NCBI GenBank assembly: GCA_003858485.1
Contig: RQYD01000007.1
Span: 40,960-104,959, forward strand
Source of the DNA: Clostridiales bacterium COT073_COT-073
GTDB taxonomy: Bacteria; Bacillota; Clostridia; Lachnospirales; Vallitaleaceae
Direction of reading: 5' to 3'
Length of the DNA stretch: 64,000 bases
Part shown: positions 52,241 to 60,627 of the stretch, in pieces
Layout of the letters: every line of letters starts with the position of its first letter
Numbering within the stretch: position 1 is the stretch's first letter
Notes under the pieces: model-generated
What the model was told of the DNA's origin: nothing
What the model saw: only the letters and a program-made list of their open reading frames with translations
Database searches by the model: none
Program-made: the position numbers and the translations under genes

Positions 52241-52330
52241 ACTCAACTTTCCCACGTTCTCTGAAATAGTCTTTTTTGGCATATGCTGTGATAGCCATCT
52301 TAGGCAGTATGTGGCGAAAGCGGAAGAAAT
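52241..52330. repeat. Family A dispersed repeat, partial copy A3
   Basis: Only the left end is recognisable: ACTCAACTTTCCCACGTTCT, TGAAATAGTCTTTTTTGGC and then GGCGAAAGCGGAAG-like core sequence. The matching right end is absent. About 170 bases of unassigned DNA follow before the promoter of the ABC-F gene. Confidence 0.7.
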
Positions 52331-52501
52331 GCTGACAATTTGCACAGCCGATTGCCAGAGGAACGCCGGATATATCTGATATCAAGGGACAAGGACCGGA
52401 TTCCGTCAGGCTTTACAAACAAAATTTACTTTAAGAGTTAACCTGGGAATTAAGCATAATTAACCCATAATCAATACGCACTATAAAAACGCTTACAAAC
52501 T

Positions 52502-52530
52502 TTGACTTTCTGCCAAAATAATGATAAAAT
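52502..52530 (+). promoter_or_regulatory. Promoter of the second ABC-F gene
   Basis: TTGACT (52502-52507) and TAAAAT (52525-52530) have a 17-base spacer and lie 48 bases before the ATG. Confidence 0.75.
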
Positions 52531-52577
52531 AAACCGATATTTGTTATTCCATTATTTTATAGAGAAAGGAAACCGCT

Positions 52578-54575
52578 ATGTTACTGTCTGTTAAAGATCT
52601 GTCCTTTGCCTATATTGAAGAAAATATTCTCCGGGACATTTCTTTTCATATCAATGAAAATGAAAAAATTGCCCTTATCGGCAGCAATGGTGCCGGAAAA
52701 ACAACTTTATTCAAGATTTTAACGGATGAATTATCGGCTGGCGGACAAATTTTTAAAAAAACTGATATGTGTCTTGGCTATTTGGCTCAAAATGCCGAAT
52801 TTGAATCAGAAAAAAATCTATATGATGAGCTTTATTCCTCGGATGAAGAAATTGTTTCTCTGGAAAAAAAGTTGGAGAGTTTATCGGTGCAGATGGCCGC
52901 TCCCGATAACAGTGAAGAACGGCAATTAGCACTGATCCATGAGTATGATCAGCTGCATCACCGCTTTGAGCGCTTAAACGGATATAGTTATAAAAGTTTT
53001 GTGCTGGGCATTCTGCAAGGCTTAGGCTTTGAAGAAAGTCGTTTTCACCAGCCGGTCTCTACTTTATCCGGCGGTCAAAAAACCAGGCTCGCCCTGGCTA
53101 AATTACTCCTCCAAAAACCGGATCTGCTGCTGCTGGATGAACCAACTAACCATCTTGACTTACAAGCGATTTCCTGGCTGGAAGGCTTTTTAGCAGAATA
53201 CCAGGGTGCCCTTTTTATTATCAGCCATGACCGCTATTTTTTAGATAAAGTCGTTAATCGGGTCTTTGAGCTGTCTTTTGGTAAGCTGGATTTTTATGAG
53301 GGCAACTATTCCTTTTACTTAAAGCAAAGGGAAATTCGCCAGAAAATTGCGGAAAAAGCCTATCTCAATCAACAAAAGGAGATCGACCGCCAGCAAAATA
53401 TCATTGATACCTTACGTGCCAGAAACCGGGAAAAATTTGTCAAACGAGCCGAAAGCCGGGAAAAGCTGCTAAATAAGATAGAACGCCTGGAAAAGCCGCT
53501 GGCAGAAAATAATGCCATGCACCTGAGCCTTTCTCCCAAAAAAGAATCCGGCAATGATGTCCTGGATTTGGAGAACTTAAGCAAGTCCTTTGGTGATTTA
53601 ACTTTATTTCAAAATCTCAATTTGCAAATGTTTAAAGGCGACCGCATTGCTTTGATTGGTGAAAATGGCAGCGGCAAAACCACCCTGTTCCGCATTCTGC
53701 AAAATGAGATCGCAGCTGACAGCGGTCATGTTCGTCTGGGCAAAAATGTGTTGATCAGCTATTATGACCAGGAGCATAGTAATTTAAATATGAATAACAC
53801 TTTATTTGACGAAATTTCTGACCAGATGCCGACTATGACCAATACCGAAATTCGTAATCTCTTGGCTGCCTTTTTATTTACTGGCGATGATGTCTTTAAA
53901 AAGATCAGCACTTTATCCGGTGGCGAAAAAGGACGACTTTCCCTGGCCAAAATGATGCTGACGGAAGGTAATTTTCTGCTGCTGGATGAGCCGACCAACC
54001 ATCTGGACCTAACCAGCCGTGAAATCCTGGAAAATGCCCTGACTCATTATACCGGCACGATTTTTTTTATTTCGCATGACCGCTATTTTATTAATCAAAT
54101 CGCCACCAAGGTGGTAGAACTGGAAAACTACGGCTTAACTCAGTATTTAGGAAATTATGATGACTTTATTGAAAAAAAAGCTCAACTTAAGGGATTGTCC
54201 ATCAATAACACCGGTATTGCCGGCGGGGCACGAATTATCAATACTGCCGGTGACAGCAGTAAGCCCATGAGTTTTTTGGATTTGGCACCATCCAATCGAA
54301 TTGAGCTGTCAGACACCAATATCAGCCATACCAAAAGGGACTGGCTGCTGGAAAAAGAGCAAAAAGCCCGCACACAAAGACGGGCCAATCAGCAAAAAAA
54401 GCTGGAAGAACTGATTGATCAAACTGAGCAAAAAATTTCGGAATTAGAGCTGCTTTTAACCAGTGAAGAAGTTTTCACTGACTATGAAAAAGCCTATGAA
54501 ATTTCAGCCGCCAAAGAGAAGCTGGAAGAAAAACTACTGGCATATTATGAAGAATTGGAGGAAATGGAGAGCTAA
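52578..54575 (+). CDS. ABC-F family ATPase, YdiF/Uup-like
   Basis: The 665-residue product has two ABC domains: Walker A GSNGAGKTT and GENGSGKTT, signatures LSGGQKTRLALAKLLL and LSGGEKGRLSLAKMML, and Walker B LLLLDEPTNHLDL twice, with ISHDRYFL and ISHDRYFI switch regions. The linker between the domains and a C-terminal coiled coil (ANQQKKLEELIDQTEQKISE) match the YdiF/Uup type. Members act on the ribosome in translation. There is no leader attenuator, unlike the ABC-F gene at 9690. Its stop overlaps the stop of the convergent secreted-protein gene by four bases. Confidence 0.92.
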   Translation: MLLSVKDLSFAYIEENILRDISFHINENEKIALIGSNGAGKTTLFKILTDELSAGGQIFKKTDMCLGYLAQNAEFESEKNLYDELYSSDEEIVSLEKKLESLSVQMAAPDNSEERQLALIHEYDQLHHRFERLNGYSYKSFVLGILQGLGFEESRFHQPVSTLSGGQKTRLALAKLLLQKPDLLLLDEPTNHLDLQAISWLEGFLAEYQGALFIISHDRYFLDKVVNRVFELSFGKLDFYEGNYSFYLKQREIRQKIAEKAYLNQQKEIDRQQNIIDTLRARNREKFVKRAESREKLLNKIERLEKPLAENNAMHLSLSPKKESGNDVLDLENLSKSFGDLTLFQNLNLQMFKGDRIALIGENGSGKTTLFRILQNEIAADSGHVRLGKNVLISYYDQEHSNLNMNNTLFDEISDQMPTMTNTEIRNLLAAFLFTGDDVFKKISTLSGGEKGRLSLAKMMLTEGNFLLLDEPTNHLDLTSREILENALTHYTGTIFFISHDRYFINQIATKVVELENYGLTQYLGNYDDFIEKKAQLKGLSINNTGIAGGARIINTAGDSSKPMSFLDLAPSNRIELSDTNISHTKRDWLLEKEQKARTQRRANQQKKLEELIDQTEQKISELELLLTSEEVFTDYEKAYEISAAKEKLEEKLLAYYEELEEMES

Positions 54576-55810
54576 TATTGGATTTTTATCTCCTCCCCTG
54601 TTTGTGGATCAATCCTGATTTTTTCTGATGGAATGACCTCAACTAAGCATTCCTCCACTTTCTCTGTATCGACCGGTTCTGCTATCTGCAAGGCACTGCC
54701 GGAAATATTTTTAACTATTTTATTGTCAATAATCTGACCGGGACCTTTCAATTTCAGGGTAAATTTTTCGGTTTTGATCTCCAAAAATTCATTTTCTTTG
54801 GTATTGTTATTCACCTGACTAACTGCTTCTTTAGCTTTCTGCCCTTCTTTTGTTTCCTGATCCTGTTCAGTCAATGAATTTTTGCCGGGACTTTGACTGA
54901 CAGTGCTTTGTTTTTTATCAATCCCCTGCATAATGGCCCTGATTTTTTCCTGATCTTCCCCAGTTAAAAGAAAATCTGTTGATTGCCTGTAACTATGTAA
55001 AATTACATAGTTTTCACGATTTCGAAATACCCATGCATACCAGGCAAAAGCCTCTTCCTGGCAAGGAATGCGAATGGCAACTGATTTCAAAGGTTTACAG
55101 GACATACTAAGACCATTAAAAACTCTGCGATCAACCGGCTGACTGTTTTTAATGGCATGATACATAGTCATAATGCTATCATATGTATTAAAAACATATA
55201 TCCAGTCTTCCTTTTTATCTCCTGTCAGTGGCTGCGGCACACTCATAAACTGCTCAATCGCTTCCAGCAGATCCTGGCGATAGCCAAAGCTATGCCTGTC
55301 CAGATCACTGATCAGCTGAAGCAGTTTCCCCTTATCTTTGGGTGCAATTGCCAAATAAATATCCTTATCATAATAATTAAGACATTCCTCCGGTTTATAG
55401 TAGTAGTGAATAGTCTGCTTCAAACAAGGTAAATGTAAAGCTATACTTCTAGACGAATATTTCCCACTATGAAGCACCTGATTGATACTAAATTTTTCCT
55501 TTTCACTATCCTCCTCCATCACTTTGCTAACTGCCTGTAAACTCCTAATTTTCCCATTTTTTATAATCTCATACACCAGATAAATACTGTCTCTACTATT
55601 TAGGTAATATTCATCCGGTGCGGCTGTTTTATCCAGCTTAAATTCATCCTGACTTGCCAAATAATTCTCAATTGCCAGCAGCATTTCCTGACGGGCAGCC
55701 CGTATTTTAGGATCTTCTGCCGGAAATTCCCCTGAAAACACAAGTAAGCCAAACAGAAAGGCAATTGTCACAATTATCATCAATGGCCGCCAATTAGCTA
55801 AGGATTTCAT
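54572..55810 (-). CDS. Secreted or membrane-anchored protein with an internal duplication
   Basis: The 412-residue product has an N-terminal hydrophobic helix (PLMIIVTIAFLFGLLVFSG) that is a signal peptide or anchor. Two related segments follow. Residues about 45-175 hold DSIYLVYEIIKNGK, SIALHLPCLKQTIHYYY and KDKGKLLQLISDL. Residues about 180-300 hold DSIMTMYHAIKNSQ, SVAIRIPCQEEAFAWYAW and EDQEKIRAIMQGI. A Ser/Gln/Lys/Glu-rich linker leads to a small C-terminal beta domain (KTEKFTLKLKGPG). I recognise no named family. It overlaps the convergent ABC-F stop. AGGGGGTGAAA precedes the ATG. Confidence 0.65.
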   Translation of the reverse strand: MKSLANWRPLMIIVTIAFLFGLLVFSGEFPAEDPKIRAARQEMLLAIENYLASQDEFKLDKTAAPDEYYLNSRDSIYLVYEIIKNGKIRSLQAVSKVMEEDSEKEKFSINQVLHSGKYSSRSIALHLPCLKQTIHYYYKPEECLNYYDKDIYLAIAPKDKGKLLQLISDLDRHSFGYRQDLLEAIEQFMSVPQPLTGDKKEDWIYVFNTYDSIMTMYHAIKNSQPVDRRVFNGLSMSCKPLKSVAIRIPCQEEAFAWYAWVFRNRENYVILHSYRQSTDFLLTGEDQEKIRAIMQGIDKKQSTVSQSPGKNSLTEQDQETKEGQKAKEAVSQVNNNTKENEFLEIKTEKFTLKLKGPGQIIDNKIVKNISGSALQIAEPVDTEKVEECLVEVIPSEKIRIDPQTGEEIKIQY

Positions 55811-56197
55811 GGTTTCACCCCCTGACTATTTAAACTTTCACTTTACGGCTTTTATGTTCCCATATTTTTCTTATACTGTTATGCTCAAATATCCCGTTTA
55901 ATATCATTTCAATTCTGCAAACATTTGAAATACCTTTGCTATTTGCACCATTCCCATTGCTGACACTTTGATCCGATTTTTAGTATCAATTAAAAACAGC
56001 AAAATTTTATGATTTTCCATTATTATTTCTATATTTGTCTTACAATTATTATATCACTCTTTCATTCTTCTGAAAATAGTCCTTTTCAATCAAAAAAGCG
56101 CTGATAAAACCATATAAAAAGCCCTTGCACTGATCTCTGAGCGTATAAACCCGTCTTTGGTAGTTAACACCAGAATTTTTGGGTAATAAAATTAGTT
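55811..56197. other. Intergenic region without a recognisable gene
   Basis: This AT-rich stretch lies between the secreted-protein gene and a terminator hairpin. CTGAAAATAGTCCTTTTCAA near 56077 weakly recalls a family A end. No coding frame is convincing. A short transcript ending at the 56198-56224 hairpin is possible but unsupported. Confidence 0.4.
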
Positions 56198-56224
56198 AAG
56201 GACTGCTTTCCGGCAGTCCTTTTC
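56198..56224 (+). terminator. Intrinsic terminator without an obvious upstream gene
   Basis: AAGGACTGC and GCAGTCCTT form a nine-base stem with a short loop followed by TTTT on the plus strand. No plus-strand gene precedes it, so it may end a small RNA or be a relic. Confidence 0.6.
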
Positions 56225-56273
56225 AACGAGTTTACACTACTTTTTAATGTCTGGTACCAAAGTCAGGCATCCT

Positions 56274-56397
56274 TTATGTCAATAATTTAACATGCATTCC
56301 CGAATCTGTCAATGCCTGCTCCACCTTAGATTTTGTCAATTTTTGAACTCTTGAATAGACATCGGCTAAAAAGTAAGGGAAAATATAAGGTCGGCGA
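56274..56397 (-). pseudogene. C-terminal coding remnant of unknown family
   Basis: The minus strand reads FPYFLADVYSRVQKLTKSKV and EQALTDSGMHVKLLT before a stop at 56274, with no start in view. The first residues lie in the direct repeat that recurs at 57094-57121, where the same FPYFLA coding sense appears. I infer the tail of a disrupted gene. Confidence 0.35.
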
Positions 56398-56412
56398 AAG
56401 AAAATGACTTAC

Positions 56413-56441
56413 TTGATTTATCCAAATAATAATGATAAGAT
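56413..56441 (+). promoter_or_regulatory. Promoter of the toxin-antitoxin pair
   Basis: TTGATT (56413-56418) and TAAGAT (56436-56441) are 17 bases apart, 45 bases before the toxin ATG. Confidence 0.55.
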
Positions 56442-56485
56442 ACTAGTGTAACCACTAATGATTTCATGCACATAAGGTCTAAAGT

Positions 56486-56731
56486 ATGGAAATTTATTAC
56501 TCAAAACAAGCTTTCAAAAGCATCAAAAAAATACCTGAACCCTATAAAAGAAAAATCAAATCGGGGATTGAAAATATTCCAAATGGTGATATTAAACTTC
56601 TAATTGGATTTTCAAATATGTATCGCTTGCGAGTTGGCAATTATCGTGTTTTGTATCAAATAATTCCCGAAGGCATCTATATAGCAGATATTCTGCCTCG
56701 TGGAAGCGCCTATCAAAACTTACAAAATTGA
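56486..56731 (+). CDS. RelE/ParE family toxin
   Basis: The 81-residue product begins MEIYYSKQAFKSIKKIPEPY and has LLIGFSNMYRLRVGNYRVLY, then YIADILPRGSAYQ. The MYRLRVGNYRVLYQI stretch is the hallmark RelE/ParE strand pair with its conserved Arg residues, and the C-terminal PRGSAY replaces the usual HRxxAY. RelE enzymes cleave mRNA in the ribosomal A site. The toxin gene precedes the antitoxin gene, the order seen in HigBA-like and some RelE modules. No strong ribosome binding site is visible ahead of the ATG, which would keep toxin levels low. Confidence 0.85.
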   Translation: MEIYYSKQAFKSIKKIPEPYKRKIKSGIENIPNGDIKLLIGFSNMYRLRVGNYRVLYQIIPEGIYIADILPRGSAYQNLQN

Positions 56732-56742
56732 GGAGGTCAAAG

Positions 56743-56931
56743 ATGAGTAGAGAACAATTACATAATATGATTGACATCGTTGATGAAAAAGAACTTGATT
56801 TATTATTTAATCTACTAGTAAAATTCATGCCTACTGATAAACCTTATGAAGATGAAATCAATTCTATAATCCAAGCTGAGAAAGAAAGAATTAACGGCGA
56901 AATCTATTCCCATGATGAAGTTTGGCAATGA
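56743..56931 (+). CDS. Antitoxin of the RelE-type module
   Basis: The 62-residue product MSREQLHNMIDIVDEKELDL continues LLFNLLVKFMPTDKPYEDEI and ends GEIYSHDEVWQ. The first 35 residues match the short N-terminal helix pair of clostridial antitoxins that accompany RelE. The acidic tail should bind the toxin. The ATG at 56743 has a strong GGAGG six bases upstream, and a nearby in-frame ATG at 56728 overlaps the toxin end. The stronger start signal than the toxin fits an excess of antitoxin. A family C hairpin begins 17 bases after the stop. Confidence 0.8.
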   Translation: MSREQLHNMIDIVDEKELDLLFNLLVKFMPTDKPYEDEINSIIQAEKERINGEIYSHDEVWQ

Positions 56932-56947
56932 CTTCTACCAAATCTAA

Positions 56948-57046
56948 GAGGCTGTTGCACTTTGAGAGTTCCATACAAGATATAAGGAAAAGTTCCTATG
57001 GTTTACCACAATATCTTGTGTGAACTCTGTATTTTGCAACAGCCTT
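56948..57046. repeat. Family C palindromic repeat, copy C3
   Basis: This well-preserved copy is about 99 bp long. GAGGCTGTTGCA pairs with TTGCAACAGCCT, and GAGTTCCATACAAGATAT pairs with ATATCTTGTGTGAACTC around a central loop. The T-run after the right end makes it a plausible terminator for the antitoxin transcript. Confidence 0.85.
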
Positions 57047-57126
57047 TTTTTATGCTCTGTCATTTTGTTTTTTTATTTCGCAATATCAAACCTCAGCTAA
57101 AAAGTAAGGGAAATGTAAGGTAGTAC

Positions 57127-57363
57127 CTACGGCTTGCCTGGTTCAAACGGTGCCGGTAAGTCCCACTTATGAAAATACTGCCAGGATTGACCAAAACTAC
57201 GCATGGTAACTTTATCATCAACGACAAAAGCTTTGCCACAATCTTTTTTCTCTATCCCGCCCCTGGGAACAAGCACATGGATTTCTCCGTTTTCGCCACT
57301 TATGGCATAAAATTGCTTCTGGGACATATGCTTTCCCGCCTTTTTGCAAAAAGATGCTTTCAC
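57127..57363 (-). pseudogene. Possible coding remnant next to a decayed repeat
   Basis: The 78-codon frame contains KQFYAISGENGEIHVLVPRG and VDDKVTMRSFGQSWQYFHKW with DLPAPFEPGKP at the end. The composition is protein-like, but the first 20 codons run through family A repeat sequence and no ribosome binding site is seen. It is probably the tail of a gene cut by the repeat. The family is unknown. Confidence 0.3.
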
Positions 57364-57413
57364 AGAACATGGCCAAAAAAATCTTTTCAGGGAATGTGGG
57401 AATATTGAATTAC
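57297..57413. repeat. Degenerate family A repeat, copy A5
   Basis: The right end reads CCAAAAAAATCTTTTCAGGG and AATGTGGGAATATTGAATTA, a weakened version of the family A terminus. TTTTTGCAAAAAGATGCTTTC upstream is a core-like hairpin. The left end is lost. Confidence 0.55.
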
Positions 57414-58864
57414 TTATTTTCTTCTTTATATTGAGCAGTTACTACCTTGCGCCTGGTAAAAAAGGCCACACTATCTTTGCCATTACAGTGTAAATCCCCA
57501 AAAAACGAATCTTTCCAGCCGGAAAAAGCAAACCAGGCAATTGGTGCTGGCACGCCCAAATTAATACCGATCATTCCGGCATCAATATTTTCTCTAAAGT
57601 AGCGAACGGCTGATGCATTGTTGGTAAAGAGACAGGCTCCATTAGCCAGGTGATGACTATTGGCAATTTCTACCCCTTCTTGCAGTGATTTAATCTGAAT
57701 CACGCAGATCAGTGGCCCAAATATCTCATCTTGCCAAATCTTCATTCCTGGCTGACAATCATTAAAAATAGTTGGTCCGACAAAATAACCTTTGTCTGGA
57801 ATTCCCTGTCTGCCATCCAAAAGTAAATTGGCCCCTTCTTTTTGTCCAATATCAATATATTTAAAAATTCTATCTTTGGCGGCTTGATCAATGACCGGCC
57901 CTAAATAAATGGAATGGTCTTGTACAGGATTGCCAATTGTAATTTTTCTGGCTTTTTCCAGTAATTTATCCAAAAAAACCTTAGCAATTTCTTCCTCTAC
58001 TAAAACTACTGAACCGGCCATGCATCTTTGTCCGGCCGAGCCGAACCCGGCCGCTGTGACCTTAATGGCAGCATCCTCCAAGTCCGCATCTTTTAGGATA
58101 ATGGTATGGTTTTTGGCTCCGCCTAAAACCTGTACTCTTTTAAAATTGGCACATCCCTGTTCATAAATATGTCTGCCCACCTGTTCAGAGCCAACAAAAG
58201 AAATGGCCTTAATCAGCGGCTCCTCTAAAATAGCATTGACAGTATCTTTGGCTCCATTCACAATGTTTAAAACTCCTGCCGGAACTCCTGCTTTTTCTGC
58301 TAATTCCACTATTTTTTCAATCAATAAAGGAGTCTTTTCTGATGGCTTTAAAACCACTGTATTACCACAGGCAATTGCCATTGGAAAGATCCAAAACGGA
58401 ACCATCATTGGAAAATTAAATGGTGTGATTGCGGCAACTACCCCAACCGGGTATTTATAATTAGTAACTTCCACATCCGTGGCAACTGTAGCCAAAGAAT
58501 CTCCCATTATTAAATTAACAATGGCGCAGGCATTCTCCAGATTTTCAATTCCTCTTTGCACTTCTCCATATGCATCAGTATAACTTTTTCCGTTTTCCAG
58601 GCAAATGATCTCTGCCAGTTCCTCATGTCTTTCTTGTAATAGGGCATATAAGCGAAATAAGATCTTTGAGCGAGTTAATGGTGATGTTTTTCTCCAAACC
58701 AGAAATGCATTGTGAGCCGCTGCTGCAGCCTGATTTACTTCTTCCGCCTGTGATAACGGGCATTCTGCCAATATTTCTTCTGTCGAAGGGTCATGGACTG
58801 CTAAATACTCCATGCTTTGGCTTTCCAACCATTTCCCATTAATATAGTTTTTTAACTTTCTCAT
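57410..58864 (-). CDS. mmsA: CoA-acylating methylmalonate/malonate-semialdehyde dehydrogenase
   Basis: The 484-residue aldehyde dehydrogenase has NAD-binding ITPFNFPMMVPFWIFPMAIA and VVLKPSEKTP, the FVGSEQVG glycine motif and the catalytic Cys in GSAGQRCMAGS near residue 280. The rest, AWFAFSGWKDSFFGDLHCNG, is typical of MmsA/IolA, which convert (methyl)malonate semialdehyde to propionyl- or acetyl-CoA with loss of CO2. It is the last gene of the operon with an IolC-like kinase and a class II aldolase, which favours the IolA role in the inositol pathway. GGGAAAGAGAG precedes the ATG. Its stop touches a decayed family A repeat. Confidence 0.92.
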   Translation of the reverse strand: MRKLKNYINGKWLESQSMEYLAVHDPSTEEILAECPLSQAEEVNQAAAAAHNAFLVWRKTSPLTRSKILFRLYALLQERHEELAEIICLENGKSYTDAYGEVQRGIENLENACAIVNLIMGDSLATVATDVEVTNYKYPVGVVAAITPFNFPMMVPFWIFPMAIACGNTVVLKPSEKTPLLIEKIVELAEKAGVPAGVLNIVNGAKDTVNAILEEPLIKAISFVGSEQVGRHIYEQGCANFKRVQVLGGAKNHTIILKDADLEDAAIKVTAAGFGSAGQRCMAGSVVLVEEEIAKVFLDKLLEKARKITIGNPVQDHSIYLGPVIDQAAKDRIFKYIDIGQKEGANLLLDGRQGIPDKGYFVGPTIFNDCQPGMKIWQDEIFGPLICVIQIKSLQEGVEIANSHHLANGACLFTNNASAVRYFRENIDAGMIGINLGVPAPIAWFAFSGWKDSFFGDLHCNGKDSVAFFTRRKVVTAQYKEENK

Positions 58865-58881
58865 TGGACTCTCTCTTTCCC

Positions 58882-59766
58882 TTATTCATAAATTGCTTGC
58901 ACTTGTTCACTAAATATGTATCGATTTCCCGATCCAATCATACCAATATAGTTTTTAACAAATTCAAACACTGCCTGTTCTGCTGCCTGACACATTGCCA
59001 AATAATCTGCATTTTCATTTTTTTTCAGTAAATTGAGCATGGCTTCTTTTGCAACTTGAAATACATCTGTGCAAACATTGATTTTATTAATTCCATTTGC
59101 CACTGCTTTTCTCAAATTTTCTTCTCCTGATCCGGAACCGCCATGCATGACTAATGGTATTTTCAATTCTTTTTTTATTTCTGCCAGCCGCTCAAAATCC
59201 AATTTAGGAACATAACCCTTTGGGTATCTACCATGAGCGGTCCCAAACGCTACTGCCAAACAATCGACACCTGTCCTTCTCACAAATTCGGCCGCCTGAG
59301 AAACATCGGTCAACAGATCATTTTTATCATAATCTCCTTCTGCCGCCTGTCCAACATGGCCCAGCTCAGCTTCAACCGAAATACCGCATTGATGCGCCAA
59401 ATCTACTACCATCCTGGTTCTGGCAATATTTTCCTCAAAACTAAGTGATGACGCATCAATCATTACATTGGTAAAGCCATATTTTAATCCTGTTTGAATG
59501 GCTTTTAAATCCCCACCATGATCCAAATTAAGAGCCACCGGTACTTCGGCTCCATTGGCCAGTCTTTTAATCACCGGCACAATATCTTCAGGATGTGCAT
59601 GTGCCCGCATCTGCCCTGGTCCAATTTGTACAATAATTGGTGATTTCATTTCTTCAGCTGCCCGAATCACAGCCCGAACAATTTCAATGTTAATTGAATT
59701 TACAGCCATTACTCCGTAATTATCTCTATTTGCCACATCCAAAATTGATTTCATTGATACCAACAT
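58882..59766 (-). CDS. Class II fructose-bisphosphate aldolase family (IolJ-like)
   Basis: The 294-residue product has ALNLDHGGDLKAIQTGLKYG (metal-binding His), MIDASSLSFEEN, SVEAELGHVGQ, AVAFGTAHGRYP and MHGGSGSGEENLRKAVANGI with NKINVCTD, the zinc-aldolase motifs. Class II aldolases of this group split fructose-1,6-bisphosphate, tagatose-1,6-bisphosphate or 5-dehydro-2-deoxygluconate-6-phosphate. Between an IolC-like kinase and an IolA-like dehydrogenase the last is the best guess, which would give DHAP and malonate semialdehyde. The length is normal, and GGGAGGA precedes the ATG. The sequence alone does not fix the substrate. Confidence 0.9.
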   Translation of the reverse strand: MLVSMKSILDVANRDNYGVMAVNSINIEIVRAVIRAAEEMKSPIIVQIGPGQMRAHAHPEDIVPVIKRLANGAEVPVALNLDHGGDLKAIQTGLKYGFTNVMIDASSLSFEENIARTRMVVDLAHQCGISVEAELGHVGQAAEGDYDKNDLLTDVSQAAEFVRRTGVDCLAVAFGTAHGRYPKGYVPKLDFERLAEIKKELKIPLVMHGGSGSGEENLRKAVANGINKINVCTDVFQVAKEAMLNLLKKNENADYLAMCQAAEQAVFEFVKNYIGMIGSGNRYIFSEQVQAIYE

Positions 59767-59811
59767 ATTTGTCCTCCCGTAATTCCTTCACTTCCGGTTT
59801 CCCAAACATCA

Positions 59812-60273
59812 TCAATTTAGTAAAGCCTGTATGATTTCATCCTTACTTTCAGCTTTTTGCAACTTTGCCATAACTTGACTGCTCCCCAACTTTCCAGCCA
59901 ATTCAGCCAATAATTTCAAATGCTCTTTTCCATAATCATCTGCGCTAACACAAAACAAAAAAATAATTCTGGTTTGCTGCCAGCCATCATCTTCAACCGA
60001 GCTTTCCCATAGAATCTCATGCTCACATCTGCCAATTGCAATGCCGATTTTTTTTACAGCTTTGCACTTTCCATGTGGGATGGATACATTGTTGCCAATG
60101 CCGGTCGCTCCTTCTGCTTCTCTTAAATAAATGTCTTTTACAAATAAATCAATATCTTCAATATATTCCTGCTCAAATAGCATTCTGCTCATATCGCGCA
60201 ATACTTCATCCTTATTTTGACCTTTGACATGTAAATTAATTACATTTCTGTCTAAAATATCCTGCAGCGGCAT
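59812..60273 (-). CDS. PTS fructose-type EIIA
   Basis: The 153-residue product matches the PTS_EIIA_2 domain. ATGIGNNVSIPHGKCKAVKK holds the phosphorylated His at about residue 67, and the domain runs through SADDYGKEHLKLLAELAGKL to the end. It passes phosphate from HPr to EIIB. It is a free-standing EIIA in the operon with EIIB (61740) and EIIC (60628). AAAGGGGTGGG precedes the ATG. It lies between the small membrane protein gene and the aldolase gene, about 45 bp from the latter. Confidence 0.93.
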   Translation of the reverse strand: MPLQDILDRNVINLHVKGQNKDEVLRDMSRMLFEQEYIEDIDLFVKDIYLREAEGATGIGNNVSIPHGKCKAVKKIGIAIGRCEHEILWESSVEDDGWQQTRIIFLFCVSADDYGKEHLKLLAELAGKLGSSQVMAKLQKAESKDEIIQALLN

Positions 60274-60288
60274 AATCCCACCCCTTTT

Positions 60289-60495
60289 CTACTTAAAATT
60301 AATTGCAGCTGTAAAAAACGCAACCGCCATGCAAACATAACCAAGGCGAAGTATCATTCTCTGTTCCGAATCATAATCCATAAGATCCGGATTTTTTTGA
60401 GCAGCCAAAGAATATTTAATTTTGGCAATGCATACCAAAGTTATTCCTAAAATAAGACAGACAAACATAATTATTGTTTTTATTTGGCTTCCCAT
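60289..60495 (-). CDS. Small two-helix membrane protein in the PTS operon
   Basis: The product of about 68 residues has two membrane helices (TIIMFVCLILGITLVCIAKI and LRLGYVCMAVAFFTAAINF) separated by a charged loop, NPDLMDYDSEQR. The ATG at 60495 has AAGGAGAAAG upstream. The open frame continues to 60627 but only through a family C repeat. It sits between EIIC and EIIA genes, where no PTS part is missing. It may be a stabilising subunit or unrelated. I do not recognise a family. Confidence 0.55.
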   Translation of the reverse strand: MGSQIKTIIMFVCLILGITLVCIAKIKYSLAAQKNPDLMDYDSEQRMILRLGYVCMAVAFFTAAINFK

Positions 60496-60518
60496 CACTT
60501 TCTCCTTACTGATAGTCA

Positions 60519-60606
60519 AGGCTGTTGCATTTGAATTGTTTCCCAATATGATTCTCAATTTCTCATCATAATATTCTGGTAAAACTCTTTCTTTGCAACA
60601 GCCTCT
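60519..60606. repeat. Family C palindromic repeat, copy C4, inside the PTS operon
   Basis: AAGGCTGTTGCA at one end pairs with TTTGCAACAGCC at the other. The inner arms are less well matched than in C3. It occupies the gap between the EIIC stop and the small membrane protein start, so it could lower expression of the downstream genes. Confidence 0.75.
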
Positions 60607-60627
60607 TTTGTTATTTTCCAACCACAA

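Larger units (their letters stand above)
56363..57121. repeat. Imperfect direct repeats flanking a toxin-antitoxin module
   Basis: GGCTAAAAAGTAAGGGAAAA with TATAAGGTC (56363-56391) and AGCTAAAAAGTAAGGGAAAT with GTAAGGTA (57095-57122) match over about 27 bases. They bracket the toxin-antitoxin pair and a family C hairpin. They may mark a duplicated site or recombination ends. Confidence 0.6.
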
